DNA of 64,000 bases from positions 372,001 to 436,000 of the forward strand of contig NZ_SRRT01000002.1 in assembly GCF_004784475.1 (NCBI RefSeq), in the 5' to 3' direction. Position 1 is the stretch's first letter. Each line of letters begins with the position of its first letter. The position numbers were made by a program, and so were the translations under genes. This document shows positions 44,428 to 52,501 of this stretch, one piece after another. The notes below the pieces were generated by a model. It worked only from the letters and a program-made list of their open reading frames with translations, ran no database searches and was not told the origin of the DNA. Source of the stretch: Streptomyces bauhiniae. GTDB taxonomy: Bacteria > Actinomycetota > Actinomycetes > Streptomycetales > Streptomycetaceae.

Positions 44428-45219
44428 TCAGAAGCTCGGCCTGCGCCGCTCGCGGTGCGACGCGAGTCCCTCGCGCACCTCGGGACCGCCGAAGCCGTAG
44501 AACTCCAGGGCGAGCGAGGCGTCGAAGATGGAACCGGCGACCTGCCGGTACCAGTTGTTCAGCGACTGCTTGGTCCAGCGGATGGCCGACGGGGCGCCCA
44601 GCGCCAGCTCGCGGGCGACCTCACGGGCCGTGGACAGCAGCTCGTCCTCCTCGACGCACAGCGAGACGAGACCGATCCGCTCGGCCTCCTCACCCGTCAG
44701 CGGACGGCACGTCATCAGGTAGTACTTGGCCTTCGCCATGCCGCACAGCAGCGGCCAGCAGATCGCCGCGTGGTCACCGGCGGCGACGCCGAGCCGGGTG
44801 TGCCCGTCGATGATCTTCGCGGTCCTGCTCACCACGGACACGTCGGCGAGCACACCGGCGACGAGTCCGGCGCCCACGGCGGGACCGTGCATCGCCGAGA
44901 CGACCGGCTTCGAGCAGTCGATGACGTTGTAGACCAGGTCCCGTGCCTCGCGCATCGTGCGGGTACGGGTGTCGAAGTCGTTCGTCAGCTTCTCGACCAG
45001 GTCGAAGGACCCGCCGGCCGAGAATCCCTTGCCCTCGCCCCGCAGCAGCACCGCCTTCACCTCGGGGTCCGCGTCGAACTCGCGCCAGATCTCGGCGAGG
45101 TCCGCGTGGGCGTCCTCGCTCACGGCGTTCAGCTTGGGCGCGTCGAGCACCAGCTCGATCACTCCGGCCTCGTCGGGTCCGTCGACACGGAGGTTGGAGA
45201 AGCGTGCGTAGCGGGTCAT
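44428..45219 (-). CDS. Enoyl-CoA hydratase/isomerase (crotonase) family protein
   Basis: The 263-residue crotonase-fold protein has the oxyanion-hole segments [13 protein letters not shown] near residue 67 and [12 protein letters not shown] near 110, and a [11 protein letters not shown] helix near 175. The positions of the two classic catalytic Glu residues do not show the usual PE...GA(G)G pattern ([15 protein letters not shown]), so hydratase activity is not assured; isomerase, hydrolase or ring-opening activities also occur in this family. It sits between acyl-CoA dehydrogenase and CitE-like genes. Confidence 0.85.
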   Translation of the reverse strand: MTRYARFSNLRVDGPDEAGVIELVLDAPKLNAVSEDAHADLAEIWREFDADPEVKAVLLRGEGKGFSAGGSFDLVEKLTNDFDTRTRTMREARDLVYNVIDCSKPVVSAMHGPAVGAGLVAGVLADVSVVSRTAKIIDGHTRLGVAAGDHAAICWPLLCGMAKAKYYLMTCRPLTGEEAERIGLVSLCVEEDELLSTAREVARELALGAPSAIRWTKQSLNNWYRQVAGSIFDASLALEFYGFGGPEVREGLASHRERRRPSF

Positions 45220-45273
45220 GGTCGTTCCTTCCGATCGTGTTGTCCGGCGTCCGGGCCGTGGTGACCCCGGCTC

Positions 45274-46458
45274 TCAGGCACGGGACGCACGATCACGCTC
45301 CCGTCGCATGAGTTCCCGTCCGATGATGAGCTTCTGGATCTCGCTCGTGCCTTCGTAGAGCCGCAGCAGGCGCGCGTCCCGGTAGACGCGCTCCACCGCG
45401 ACCTCCCGCATGTAGCCGCTGCCGCCGTGGACCTGGACCGCGAGGTCGGCCACCCGGCCCGCCGACTCGGTGCAGAACAGCTTGGCCGCGGAGGGCCCCA
45501 GCCGTCGGTCGGAGCCGTCGAGGTAGTTGCGCGCGGCCTCCCGGGCCAGCGCCTTGCTCGCCATGACGAGCGACTGCTGCTCGGCCAGCATGGCCTGGAC
45601 GAGTTGCCGTTCGCCGGTCGGCACGCCGCCCTGCCGGTTCTGGGCCGAGTAGGCCACCGACTCGTCCAGGGCGCGCTCCGCCAGCCCCGTGGCCAGGGCC
45701 GAGATGTGCACGCGGCCGCGCGCCAGGACAGTCATGGCCGCCCGGAAGCCCGTCTCCACCTCACCGCTGATCAGCGCGTCATGACCGACACGGACCTGGT
45801 CGAAGTAGACGTCGGCGGTGGTGGCGCCCTCCTGGCCCATCTTGCGGTCCTTGGCCGCGACGGTCAGTCCCTCGGTGCCGGCCGGGACCAGGAACACCGC
45901 GATCTTGCCGTCGGCGTCGGTCCCCCGCACCTTCGCGAAGGTGACGAAGAGGTCGGCGAGCGGGGCGTTGGTGATGAACCGCTTCTGGCCGCTGATGCTC
46001 CATCCGCCGGCCGACCAGGTGGCGGTGGTGCGCATGCCGGACGGGTCGGACCCCGCCTCCGGTTCGGTCAGGGCGAAGGAGGCGATGCACTCGCCCGCGG
46101 CCATCGGCTCCAGCCACCGCTTCTTCTGCTCGTCGGTGCCGAAGCCGGCGAGGACCTGCCCGGCGATGCCGTTATTGGTCCCGAACAGCGAGCGGAAGGC
46201 CAGGGCCGTGTAGCCGAACTCGAAGGCCAGCTCGACGTCCTGGGTGATGACGAGGCCGAGTCCGCCGAACTCCTGGGGCAGCGCGTAGCCGAACAGGCCC
46301 ATCGCCGCTGCCTTCCGGCGCAGGTCGTCCGGGATCGCGTCGCCGTCCGCGATCTCCCGTTCGCGGGGGACGACCTCCTCGCGGATGAACTCCCGTACCT
46401 GGGAACGCATGTGGGCGAAGTCCTCCGCGCCGACCGTCGCTTCAGCGGGTGTGGGCAT
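45274..46458 (-). CDS. Acyl-CoA dehydrogenase
   Basis: The 394-residue FAD enzyme has FALTEPEAGSDPSGMRTTAT near residue 128, an FITNAPLAD substrate/FAD segment near 160 and the C-terminal catalytic-base motif LYEGTSEIQKLIIGREL with Glu near residue 376. It introduces the alpha,beta double bond into an acyl-CoA. Its start overlaps the stop of the class I CoA-transferase gene by 17 nt, so they are co-translated. The second dehydrogenase in this window (54892) lacks the canonical base motif. Confidence 0.94.
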   Translation of the reverse strand: MPTPAEATVGAEDFAHMRSQVREFIREEVVPREREIADGDAIPDDLRRKAAAMGLFGYALPQEFGGLGLVITQDVELAFEFGYTALAFRSLFGTNNGIAGQVLAGFGTDEQKKRWLEPMAAGECIASFALTEPEAGSDPSGMRTTATWSAGGWSISGQKRFITNAPLADLFVTFAKVRGTDADGKIAVFLVPAGTEGLTVAAKDRKMGQEGATTADVYFDQVRVGHDALISGEVETGFRAAMTVLARGRVHISALATGLAERALDESVAYSAQNRQGGVPTGERQLVQAMLAEQQSLVMASKALAREAARNYLDGSDRRLGPSAAKLFCTESAGRVADLAVQVHGGSGYMREVAVERVYRDARLLRLYEGTSEIQKLIIGRELMRRERDRASRA

Positions 46459-48250
46459 TTTCCTTCCTTTCTGTGTTCGGGGCAGAGAAGGGCGTCGCTT
46501 CGGGGGCGGGCCGCCGGGCCCGCCCGCGTGCCCGGCCGAGGAACAGCCCCTCCGGGTCGTAGGACCGCAGTTCCTCGACGTCGGCGGCCGTGACCGGGCG
46601 GAGTTCCTCCAGGTCCGGGCTGACGGTCAGGTCCCAGCCGCAGTTGTCGCGGATGTGGGCGATCCGTTCGGCCAGGGGTTCCGGGCTGGGGGCGATGTGC
46701 GTGAGGACCAGTTCCCCGTCCCGCATCGTCAGCGTGCCGAGGTCGGTCACGACGGCTCGCACGCGGCGGCCGGGGCTGGTCACGTAGCCGCACTTCTCGA
46801 TGAAGCGCCGTCTGCCCATCATGCCGATCACCAGCACTTCGTCGGCGTTGGTGATGACGTCGTTGCCGCCGCCGGAGCCGACCAGGTAGGGGCCGCCTTC
46901 GATCTTGGTGGTGTTGATGTCGCCCTGCCGGTCGATCTGGGCGGCGCCCACGCAGGCGATGGACCGGAAGAACGCGCCGTTGACCAGGTTCCCCAGCACC
47001 TGCTCCGTGTCGAGCAGCATGGACGAGGACGGGAAGTTGGAGAAGCTGAAGATGAACGGGTCACCGGGTGTCGGGGTGTAGTCCCAGAGTCCCAGCTCGG
47101 CCGCCAGCGCCACCCGGTGGCCGGCCGCCTTGGCCTGCCCGACCCCGACCCAGGCGGCGAGGTTCGCCAGTCCCGCCCCGGCGAGCACGGTGTCCGCGGA
47201 GGTCTCGGCGATACGCCGGTTCACCAGGTCCGCGAGCCATACGGCGGCCCGTTCGGCCGGGGTCGGCGGTTCGACGCGCCCGGCCCCGGCGGGCACCGCG
47301 GGCGCCCCCTCCGCCCCGCGCGCCAGCCCCTCCAGCCGCTCGGGACCGAGTTTCGCCAGATAGCTCTCGTGGTCGGCGGGCTCCAGGACCCACTCGCGCA
47401 GCCAGTCCTCGAAGTCCGCTCCCCTGCTGGCCTCGCGGGCGGACACCCAGAAGGGGATGTCCTCCACGTAGCCCCGCACGGGCAGCCGCGCTCCGGAAGG
47501 TCCGGGGAAGACACCACCGGGGTGCGCGCCGAAGGGCACCTCCACAACGCCGAGGACCCGGTGGGCGGGGATGCGCACCAGGGACGACCAGGGACGCAGG
47601 TCGTCCACGACCTTCTCGACCGTGGCGATCACTCCGCGCCGCGAGGCGAGCGCGCCCACCACGCCCTCGAACATGGGCGGTGCGATGGCGAGGTTGCCCT
47701 GCCGGTCGGCGACGGCGGCGTGCACCAGCGTCACATCAGGTACGAGGGGCGCGACCAGACCGACCCGGCCGAAGGCGCTGTCCACCTCCTGGTAGGCGTC
47801 GTTGTCGGTCATCGAGGAGTCGCGCACCGAGCCCGTGACGACCGCGGGGACCCCGGTGGCCGCGGCGCGCAGCCGCTGGATGAAGGTCAGAAAGGACCAG
47901 TTCTCGACCTCCACCGCGCCCGAGGCGTACGCCTCCTGGAAGACGGGGTTGGGGGTGAAGACCGGGAACGAGTCGCCGGAGTACACGGTGACGACCTTCT
48001 TCAGGCAGCCCGCGCGGAAGAGGACGGCCCCCAGCGAGGAGAGGCTGGCCATGATCAGCGTGAAGCCGGAGGGCTTCTCCCAGTGCTGACGGGCGAGTTC
48101 GCGCACCAGGGCGCTCCAGCGACTGTGCCCCATCATCACGTGCACGGCGTCGCCCGGTCGCACGTACCGGCAGATCGCTTCGTCCAGCCGGCAGAAGTCG
48201 ACGGCATGCGGCGCGGGTTCGGTGTGGGCTTGCGTCGCGGCGGTCGCCAT
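46442..48250 (-). CDS. Class I CoA-transferase, fused alpha and beta subunits (glutaconate CoA-transferase/IpdAB superfamily)
   Basis: The 602-residue protein joins two class I CoA-transferase domains. The alpha-like half (about 20-290) has RYVRPGDAVHVMMGHSRW, PDVTLVHAAVADRQGNLAI. The beta-like half (about 325-570) has ADTVLAGAGLANLAAWVGV, ALAAELGLWDYTP (candidate active Glu), and GGPYLVGSGGGNDVITNADEV. Separate subunits are usual, so the fusion is notable. Members transfer CoA to dicarboxylates or, in the IpdAB branch, hydrolyse a cyclic diketone-CoA ring. The gene leads an operon with acyl-CoA dehydrogenase, crotonase and CitE-like genes and has an AT-rich site upstream at 48281. Confidence 0.85.
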   Translation of the reverse strand: MATAATQAHTEPAPHAVDFCRLDEAICRYVRPGDAVHVMMGHSRWSALVRELARQHWEKPSGFTLIMASLSSLGAVLFRAGCLKKVVTVYSGDSFPVFTPNPVFQEAYASGAVEVENWSFLTFIQRLRAAATGVPAVVTGSVRDSSMTDNDAYQEVDSAFGRVGLVAPLVPDVTLVHAAVADRQGNLAIAPPMFEGVVGALASRRGVIATVEKVVDDLRPWSSLVRIPAHRVLGVVEVPFGAHPGGVFPGPSGARLPVRGYVEDIPFWVSAREASRGADFEDWLREWVLEPADHESYLAKLGPERLEGLARGAEGAPAVPAGAGRVEPPTPAERAAVWLADLVNRRIAETSADTVLAGAGLANLAAWVGVGQAKAAGHRVALAAELGLWDYTPTPGDPFIFSFSNFPSSSMLLDTEQVLGNLVNGAFFRSIACVGAAQIDRQGDINTTKIEGGPYLVGSGGGNDVITNADEVLVIGMMGRRRFIEKCGYVTSPGRRVRAVVTDLGTLTMRDGELVLTHIAPSPEPLAERIAHIRDNCGWDLTVSPDLEELRPVTAADVEELRSYDPEGLFLGRARGRARRPAPEATPFSAPNTERKENAHTR

Positions 48251-48280
48251 GTCGAACTCCCTCTTGCTCAGTCGCGAAGT

Positions 48281-48299
48281 TTAAATAAAATATATTCAT
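48281..48299. promoter_or_regulatory. AT-rich operator-like site upstream of the class I CoA-transferase operon
   Basis: TTAAATAAAATATATTCAT, whose complement contains AATATATTTTATTT, lies 30 nt before the start. AATATATTTT also occurs at 48391 and, on the complementary strand, at 58571-58590. Confidence 0.55.
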
Positions 48300-48374
48300 C
48301 CACCGCCAGGGGCAATGAGACGCGGATCACGCAAGCACCCTCCCACCCGCCCGGCCGTCAGCCGGGCCCACCCC

Positions 48375-48406
48375 TTGACAGCGCGCCCTAAATATATTTT
48401 ACATAC
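48375..48406 (+). promoter_or_regulatory. Promoter and AT-rich site of the CaiB gene at 48448
   Basis: A consensus -35 TTGACA (48375-48380) is followed by the AT-rich island TAAATATATTTTACATAC (48389-48406) containing a plausible -10 (TACATA or TTTACA). The island shares AATATATTTT with the two other sites, so an operator overlapping the promoter is likely. Confidence 0.6.
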
Positions 48407-48447
48407 CTCAGTCAGCTGGCGACCGTCACAATGGAGCGAGGTCACCA

Positions 48448-49620
48448 ATGCAGCACAAGCCGCTCAACGGCATCCGGATACTGGAGCTCGGCGGATACAT
48501 CTCGGCCCCCTACGCCAGCTCACTGATGTGCGCGCTGGGCGCCGAGGTGGTGAAGGTCGAGCGGCCCGGGACCGGCGAGGACTTCCGCCGGCACAAGAAC
48601 GACCGCAGCCCCTACTTCATCCAGTACAACGCCGGGAAGCGCAGCCTCGCGGTAGACCTGAAGACCCCCGAGGGCGTCGAGCTGGTCAAGGCGCTGGTCC
48701 CCCGCTTCGACGTGGTGCTGGAGAACCTGCGTGCGGGCAAGCTCGCCTCTCTGGGGCTCGGCCAGGCGGAATGCGCGGCCCTCCGGCCCGACCTGGTGTA
48801 CGCGTCCGTGACCGGCTTCGGCAACGGCGGCCCGTTCGCCCAGCGTCCCGCGTACGACACCATGGGCCAGTCGGTAGGCGGGCTGTACTCCCTGCTCGGC
48901 GACGCCGGCACCCCGCAGCTCACCGGCACCATCCTCGCGGACCTGGTCACCGGCCTGTCCACCGCCACCGGCGTACTGGCCGCGCTGGTCGGCCGCGCCG
49001 CCTCCGGGACCGGGCAGCATGTGGAGACCTCCATCATGGAGGCGGTCAGCACCATCACCGCCGACGCCGTAAGCCAGTACTTCGACGACGACCACCGGGA
49101 CCCCACCCGGCGCAGCCGCCACCCGCAGGCCCAGAACTTCTGTCTCAAGTCCTCCACCGGTGAGGACTTCGCGATCCACCTGTCGTCGCAGCAGAAGTTC
49201 TGGCAGTGTCTGGTCACGGCCCTGGACCGGCACGATCTCGCGGAGGACCCCCGGTTCGCCACCTACCCCGACCGCGAACGCAACTACTTCGAGCTGGTCG
49301 AGATCGTGGAGGCCGAGTTCCGCACCCGTCCGGCGCGTGAGTGGGAGAAGCGGCTGACCGAGGCCGACGTCCCCTTCGCCCCGGTGCTCACCGTCTCCGG
49401 CTACATCAACCACCCGCAGACCGAGTGGCTCGAACTCGTCGAACCGGAGACCAACGGCGTCTCCCTGCTCCGGCCCCCGTGGCGGTTCGACGGCACCCGC
49501 CCCGACCGGGGCGGCGTCGCCCCCCGCGTGGGTCAGCACACCCGCGAGATCGCCGGTGAGGTGTACGACGACTCGCGCGTGGACGAACTGCTCGCCGCCG
49601 GGGTCCTGTTCACCGACTGA
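48448..49620 (+). CDS. Class III CoA-transferase (CaiB/BaiF family)
   Basis: The 390-residue protein opens with GIRILELGGYISAPYASSLMCALGAEVVKVERPG-type CaiB sequence and has the catalytic Asp in FGNGGPFAQRPAYDTMGQS near residue 137. The C-terminal RVGQHTREIAGEV is the usual family ending. It is the only rightward CoA-transferase, divergent from the class I CoA-transferase operon and sharing its AT-rich control region, so the two systems may respond to the same signal. GGAGCGAGG precedes the ATG. Confidence 0.92.
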   Translation: MQHKPLNGIRILELGGYISAPYASSLMCALGAEVVKVERPGTGEDFRRHKNDRSPYFIQYNAGKRSLAVDLKTPEGVELVKALVPRFDVVLENLRAGKLASLGLGQAECAALRPDLVYASVTGFGNGGPFAQRPAYDTMGQSVGGLYSLLGDAGTPQLTGTILADLVTGLSTATGVLAALVGRAASGTGQHVETSIMEAVSTITADAVSQYFDDDHRDPTRRSRHPQAQNFCLKSSTGEDFAIHLSSQQKFWQCLVTALDRHDLAEDPRFATYPDRERNYFELVEIVEAEFRTRPAREWEKRLTEADVPFAPVLTVSGYINHPQTEWLELVEPETNGVSLLRPPWRFDGTRPDRGGVAPRVGQHTREIAGEVYDDSRVDELLAAGVLFTD

Positions 49621-49639
49621 ACGGGGCCGCACCCATGAC

Positions 49640-49673
49640 ACAACCCCGGCGGGGGTCGGACCGCCGGGGTTGT
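49640..49673. terminator. Convergent terminator, 12-bp arms
   Basis: ACAACCCCGGCG (49640-49651) pairs perfectly with CGCCGGGGTTGT (49662-49673), between the CoA-transferase and the convergent SDR. Confidence 0.85.
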
Positions 49674-49713
49674 CCAGATCTGTGGGCAGGCGCGCACGCC
49701 TCCCCACGGTCCC

Positions 49714-50547
49714 TCAGTTCTGGAAGTCGGTCGAGACGGAAAGGTCGCGCCACTTCTCGGCGTCGACCCGCAGCGTGTCGGCCCGGTTGGTCACGATCTC
49801 GTAGGAGTCGGGTCCCGCGGCGAAGCGCACCGGGGGCTCGTCGGACGCGGCCAGGGCGACGACCGCCCGGCCGTACCTCACGGGGTCACCGGTCTGCTGG
49901 TGGTTGGCCGCGTCGTAGCCGGCCTTCTGCTTGGCCGAGTACTCGGCGTAGTCCGGTACGTCCACGTCACCGTAGGAGGCCGAGCTCGGGTCCAGGAAGT
50001 CCGTGCGGAAGAATCCCGGCTCCAGGAGGGTGACCTTGATCCCGAACTGCGCGACCTCCAGTCCGAGCGTCTCCGACCAGCCCTCCAGCGCGAACTTGGT
50101 CGCCGTGTAGGCGGACGCGCCCTCGAAGCCCCTCAGTCCGGCGATGGACGACACCGTGAGGATGCGCCCCGAGCGCTGCGCTCGCATCACCGGCAGGACC
50201 GCTCGGGTCACCGCCATCGTGCCGAACACGTTCGTCGCGAACTGCCGCTCCATCGCGGGAGCGGAGATCTCCTCGAACGTGCCGAGCTGGCCGTATCCGG
50301 CGTTGTTGACGAGGACGTCGATGCGGCCGAAACGGTCCACCGCCGCGTCGACGCCCGCCTGGACGGCGGCGTGGTCGGTGACATCGAGCCGCACGGTGAG
50401 CAGGCGGTCGCCGAACCCGGACAGCTCCGCGGCGGCCACCTCCGGCCGACGCGCGGCGGCGACGACACGGTCCCCGGATTCGAGTGCGGCCCGGGCGACC
50501 TCGAGACCGAGTCCACGGCCGGCGCCCGTGATGAACCACGTTTTCAT
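49714..50547 (-). CDS. Short-chain dehydrogenase/reductase
   Basis: The 277-residue SDR begins MKTWFITGAGRGLG and has NNAGYG near residue 81, Ser133/134, Tyr147 and Lys151 (YTATK). It closely parallels the SDR at 3042-3884 in length and motifs (AVLPVMRAQRSG occurs in both), so they are likely paralogues. It is the second gene of a two-gene leftward unit behind the SDR at 50628, which starts beside the TetR-type palindrome at 51401. Function: NAD(P)-linked alcohol/carbonyl conversion, substrate unknown. Confidence 0.88.
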   Translation of the reverse strand: MKTWFITGAGRGLGLEVARAALESGDRVVAAARRPEVAAAELSGFGDRLLTVRLDVTDHAAVQAGVDAAVDRFGRIDVLVNNAGYGQLGTFEEISAPAMERQFATNVFGTMAVTRAVLPVMRAQRSGRILTVSSIAGLRGFEGASAYTATKFALEGWSETLGLEVAQFGIKVTLLEPGFFRTDFLDPSSASYGDVDVPDYAEYSAKQKAGYDAANHQQTGDPVRYGRAVVALAASDEPPVRFAAGPDSYEIVTNRADTLRVDAEKWRDLSVSTDFQN

Positions 50548-50627
50548 CTGAAACTCTCCCATTGATCTTTTCTGCGTGAGCCCCCCGGGTGGCCCCGTGT
50601 CGCGCCCGTCCGGGCGCCCGGCGCCGG

Positions 50628-51359
50628 TCAGAGGATCAGGTCGCCACCGTTGATGTCGACCGTGGCGCCGGTGATGTAGTCCGAGCGCGGTGAGAGCAGG
50701 AAGAGCACCAGCTCGGCGATGTCCCCGGTCGTCCCGATGCGACGGAGCGGGGTGGCCTGACGGGCCGCCTCGACACGCGACTCGTCGACCGAGCCGCTCA
50801 GCATCGGGGTCTCCACGAGTCCCGGTGCGATCGCGTTCACATGCACGTTGTCCGGCGCGGCTTCGAGGGCGACCTGACGCGTGAGGCCCAGCAGCGCGGC
50901 CTTCGACGCCGAGTAGTGGGCACCGGCGAAGTTGGCGAGAGTCCGGCCGGCCCGTGAGGAGACGTTGACGATCTTTCCCGACCGCCGTTCCTTCATCCCC
51001 GGCAGGACCTCTCGCATCCAGTAGAACGCACCGTCCACATTCACGCCCATCAAGCGCGACCACTCGTCGTCCCCGATGGTCTCCACCGGCCGGGTGGTAC
51101 TCACCAGGCCCGCCGCGTTCACCAGGAAGTCGACGCGGCCCTCGGCGCCGAGAATCTCCGCAGCGGTATGCCGCACGGCACCGGGATCGGTGATGTCGCA
51201 GACAGCCGTCGTGACCCCGTCCGGGGAGGTCCCCTCGGTGCTCACGTCGACGCCGTGGACGGTGGCCCCGAGCCCGGCGAGTCGAGCCGCGACCGCCGAC
51301 CCCATGCCACCGGAGGCTCCGGTGACGACCGCGACCTTGCCCTCGAAGTTCTCAATCAA
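50628..51359 (-). CDS. Short-chain dehydrogenase/reductase
   Basis: The 243-residue classical SDR has TGASGGMG near residue 13, NAAGLVS near 83, VNVSSRAGR with the catalytic Ser, and HYSASKAALLG with Tyr and Lys, then PGLVETPM. The start is a TTG at 51359 with GAGGGAA five bases upstream; this gives the normal SDR N-terminus MIENFEGKVAVV. It is 41 nt from the TetR-type palindrome (51401-51436), so it is a strong candidate regulon member. The adjacent SDR at 49714 is probably co-transcribed. Confidence 0.9.
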   Translation of the reverse strand: MIENFEGKVAVVTGASGGMGSAVAARLAGLGATVHGVDVSTEGTSPDGVTTAVCDITDPGAVRHTAAEILGAEGRVDFLVNAAGLVSTTRPVETIGDDEWSRLMGVNVDGAFYWMREVLPGMKERRSGKIVNVSSRAGRTLANFAGAHYSASKAALLGLTRQVALEAAPDNVHVNAIAPGLVETPMLSGSVDESRVEAARQATPLRRIGTTGDIAELVLFLLSPRSDYITGATVDINGGDLIL

Positions 51360-51400
51360 CGAATTCCCTCACTGATGCGTTCCTGCATGCCAGCGGCATG

Positions 51401-51436
51401 CTAGAGCCCTCTCACATCAATGTAAGAGGGCTCTAG
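51401..51436. promoter_or_regulatory. 36-bp near-perfect palindrome, TetR-type operator
   Basis: The outer arms CTAGAGCCCTCT/AGAGGGCTCTAG (12 bp each) are perfect; the centre CACATCAATGTA is nearly symmetric. TCACATCAATGTAAGAG is identical to the complement of the operator next to the TetR gene at 61078, and GCTAGAGCCCTCTCACAT also occurs at 18563. It lies in the divergent region between the SDR pair and the GntR gene. Confidence 0.7.
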
Positions 51437-51553
51437 CGACGAGTCAAACGAGGACGGGGTGGTACAGAGCGGGAGAAACGTGGGGCGCTCACAAGCGCGC
51501 CCGGTATCGCGCGTAAACGTCTCGTTGCGCGTCGACTACGAACAAAGGCATGC

Positions 51554-51572
51554 GATCGATCGTATATTATGC
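51554..51572. promoter_or_regulatory. AT-rich operator-like site upstream of the GntR gene
   Basis: GATCGATCGTATATTATGC lies 31 nt before the GntR start. GATCGTATATTATG differs by one base from the site at 22668, and TATATTATGC also occurs before the GntR remnant at 58571. Position fits autoregulation. Confidence 0.6.
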
Positions 51573-51603
51573 TGGACCTCTCACGAGGAGGCGAGAAGCA
51601 GAC

Positions 51604-52308
51604 ATGACGGGCAACGTGATCACCCTGCACGGACGACGTGCCACGCGGAGACGACTTCCCGACGAGGTGGCGAGCTACGTCCGCGAACTGATCATCTCGG
51701 GCGAGGTGCGCGCAGGCGAGTTCCTGCGCATCGAGCCCATCGCCGAGGCGGTCGGCGTCAGCAACACACCGGTGCGGGAAGGCATGCTGGCCCTGCAGAG
51801 CGAGGGCTTCGTCCAACTCGTCCCCCGCCGCGGCTTCGTGGTCGCCCCCTTCACCCAGCAGGACATCCGGGACCTCTTCTGGACCCAGGCCCATCTGGCC
51901 GCCGAGCTGGCCGCACGCGCCGCCGAGAAGATCACGGAGGAGCGGCTCACCAGGCTGGAGACGCTCCTCGCGAAGCACGAGGAGGCCATCGCCGCCGGCG
52001 ACGAGGAGCACATCGCCGACCTCGGCCACGCCTTCCACCGCGAGATCAACCTGGCGGCGGACTCCCACCGCCTCACCCTGCTGCTCAACGCGGCCGTCCA
52101 GCACGTGCCGAACCGCTTCTACGCGACCATCGAGGGCCAGGTCGTCGCGAGCCGGCACGAGCACCCCCTCCTGCTCGAAGCGCTGCGCGTGGGCGACGCG
52201 AACGAGGCGGGGGCGCTGATGCGGCAGCACATCTCCGCGGGCGCCGATCACCTGGTGGACGCCCTGGAGGAGCGCGGGCTGTGGAGCAGGCTGGGGTCGG
52301 CGTCCTGA
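51604..52308 (+). CDS. GntR-family transcriptional regulator (FCD/FadR subfamily)
   Basis: The 234-residue protein has a GntR winged helix at about residues 15-85 (LPDEVASYVRELIISGEVR, VGVSNTPVREGMLALQSEGF, RRGFVVAPF) and an FCD ligand domain from about 90 with DLGHAFHREI and NRFYATIEGQ, carrying Asp/His residues for a metal-carboxylate site. ATG 51604 follows GAGGAGG. FCD regulators bind carboxylates or acyl compounds and repress catabolic operons, so it is the best candidate to bind the AT-rich islands. A broken paralogue lies at 58612. A MITE-like element begins 5 nt after its stop. Confidence 0.92.
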   Translation: MTGNVITLHGRRATRRRLPDEVASYVRELIISGEVRAGEFLRIEPIAEAVGVSNTPVREGMLALQSEGFVQLVPRRGFVVAPFTQQDIRDLFWTQAHLAAELAARAAEKITEERLTRLETLLAKHEEAIAAGDEEHIADLGHAFHREINLAADSHRLTLLLNAAVQHVPNRFYATIEGQVVASRHEHPLLLEALRVGDANEAGALMRQHISAGADHLVDALEERGLWSRLGSAS

Positions 52309-52313
52309 ACGCC

Positions 52314-52501
52314 TAGGGCCTGTCTTCCGGATCTTGCCGGTGTCGCGGGGCCTGGCACGCCCATCTGCGGCGTTGTCGTCACTCGCCGACGCTCCGCGTC
52401 GACTCCCTCCTCCGCCTTGCAGCTGCACGCACCAGACCCCGCTCGGGTCGGCTCGAAGGCACCGTCGGCCCGAGCCGGCCTGATCCAGAAGACAGGCCCT
52501 A
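52314..52501. mobile_element. 188-bp MITE-like element with 20-bp terminal inverted repeats
   Basis: The ends TAGGGCCTGTCTTCCGGATC (52314-52333) and GATCCAGAAGACAGGCCCTA (52482-52501) are inverted repeats with one mismatch. The interior has no reading frame and contains further short inverted repeats around CGACGCTCCGCGTCG and CCCGCTCGGGTCGG. TA at each end may belong to a TA target duplication. The right end overlaps the stop codon of the CoA-transferase gene. It looks like a non-autonomous element mobilised by an IS with the same ends; no transposase is in this window. Confidence 0.75.

Noticed and set aside
51401..51436. Palindrome interpreted as a transcription terminator
   Set aside because: It lies between divergent starts, not gene ends, and its sequence recurs at two other promoter regions.
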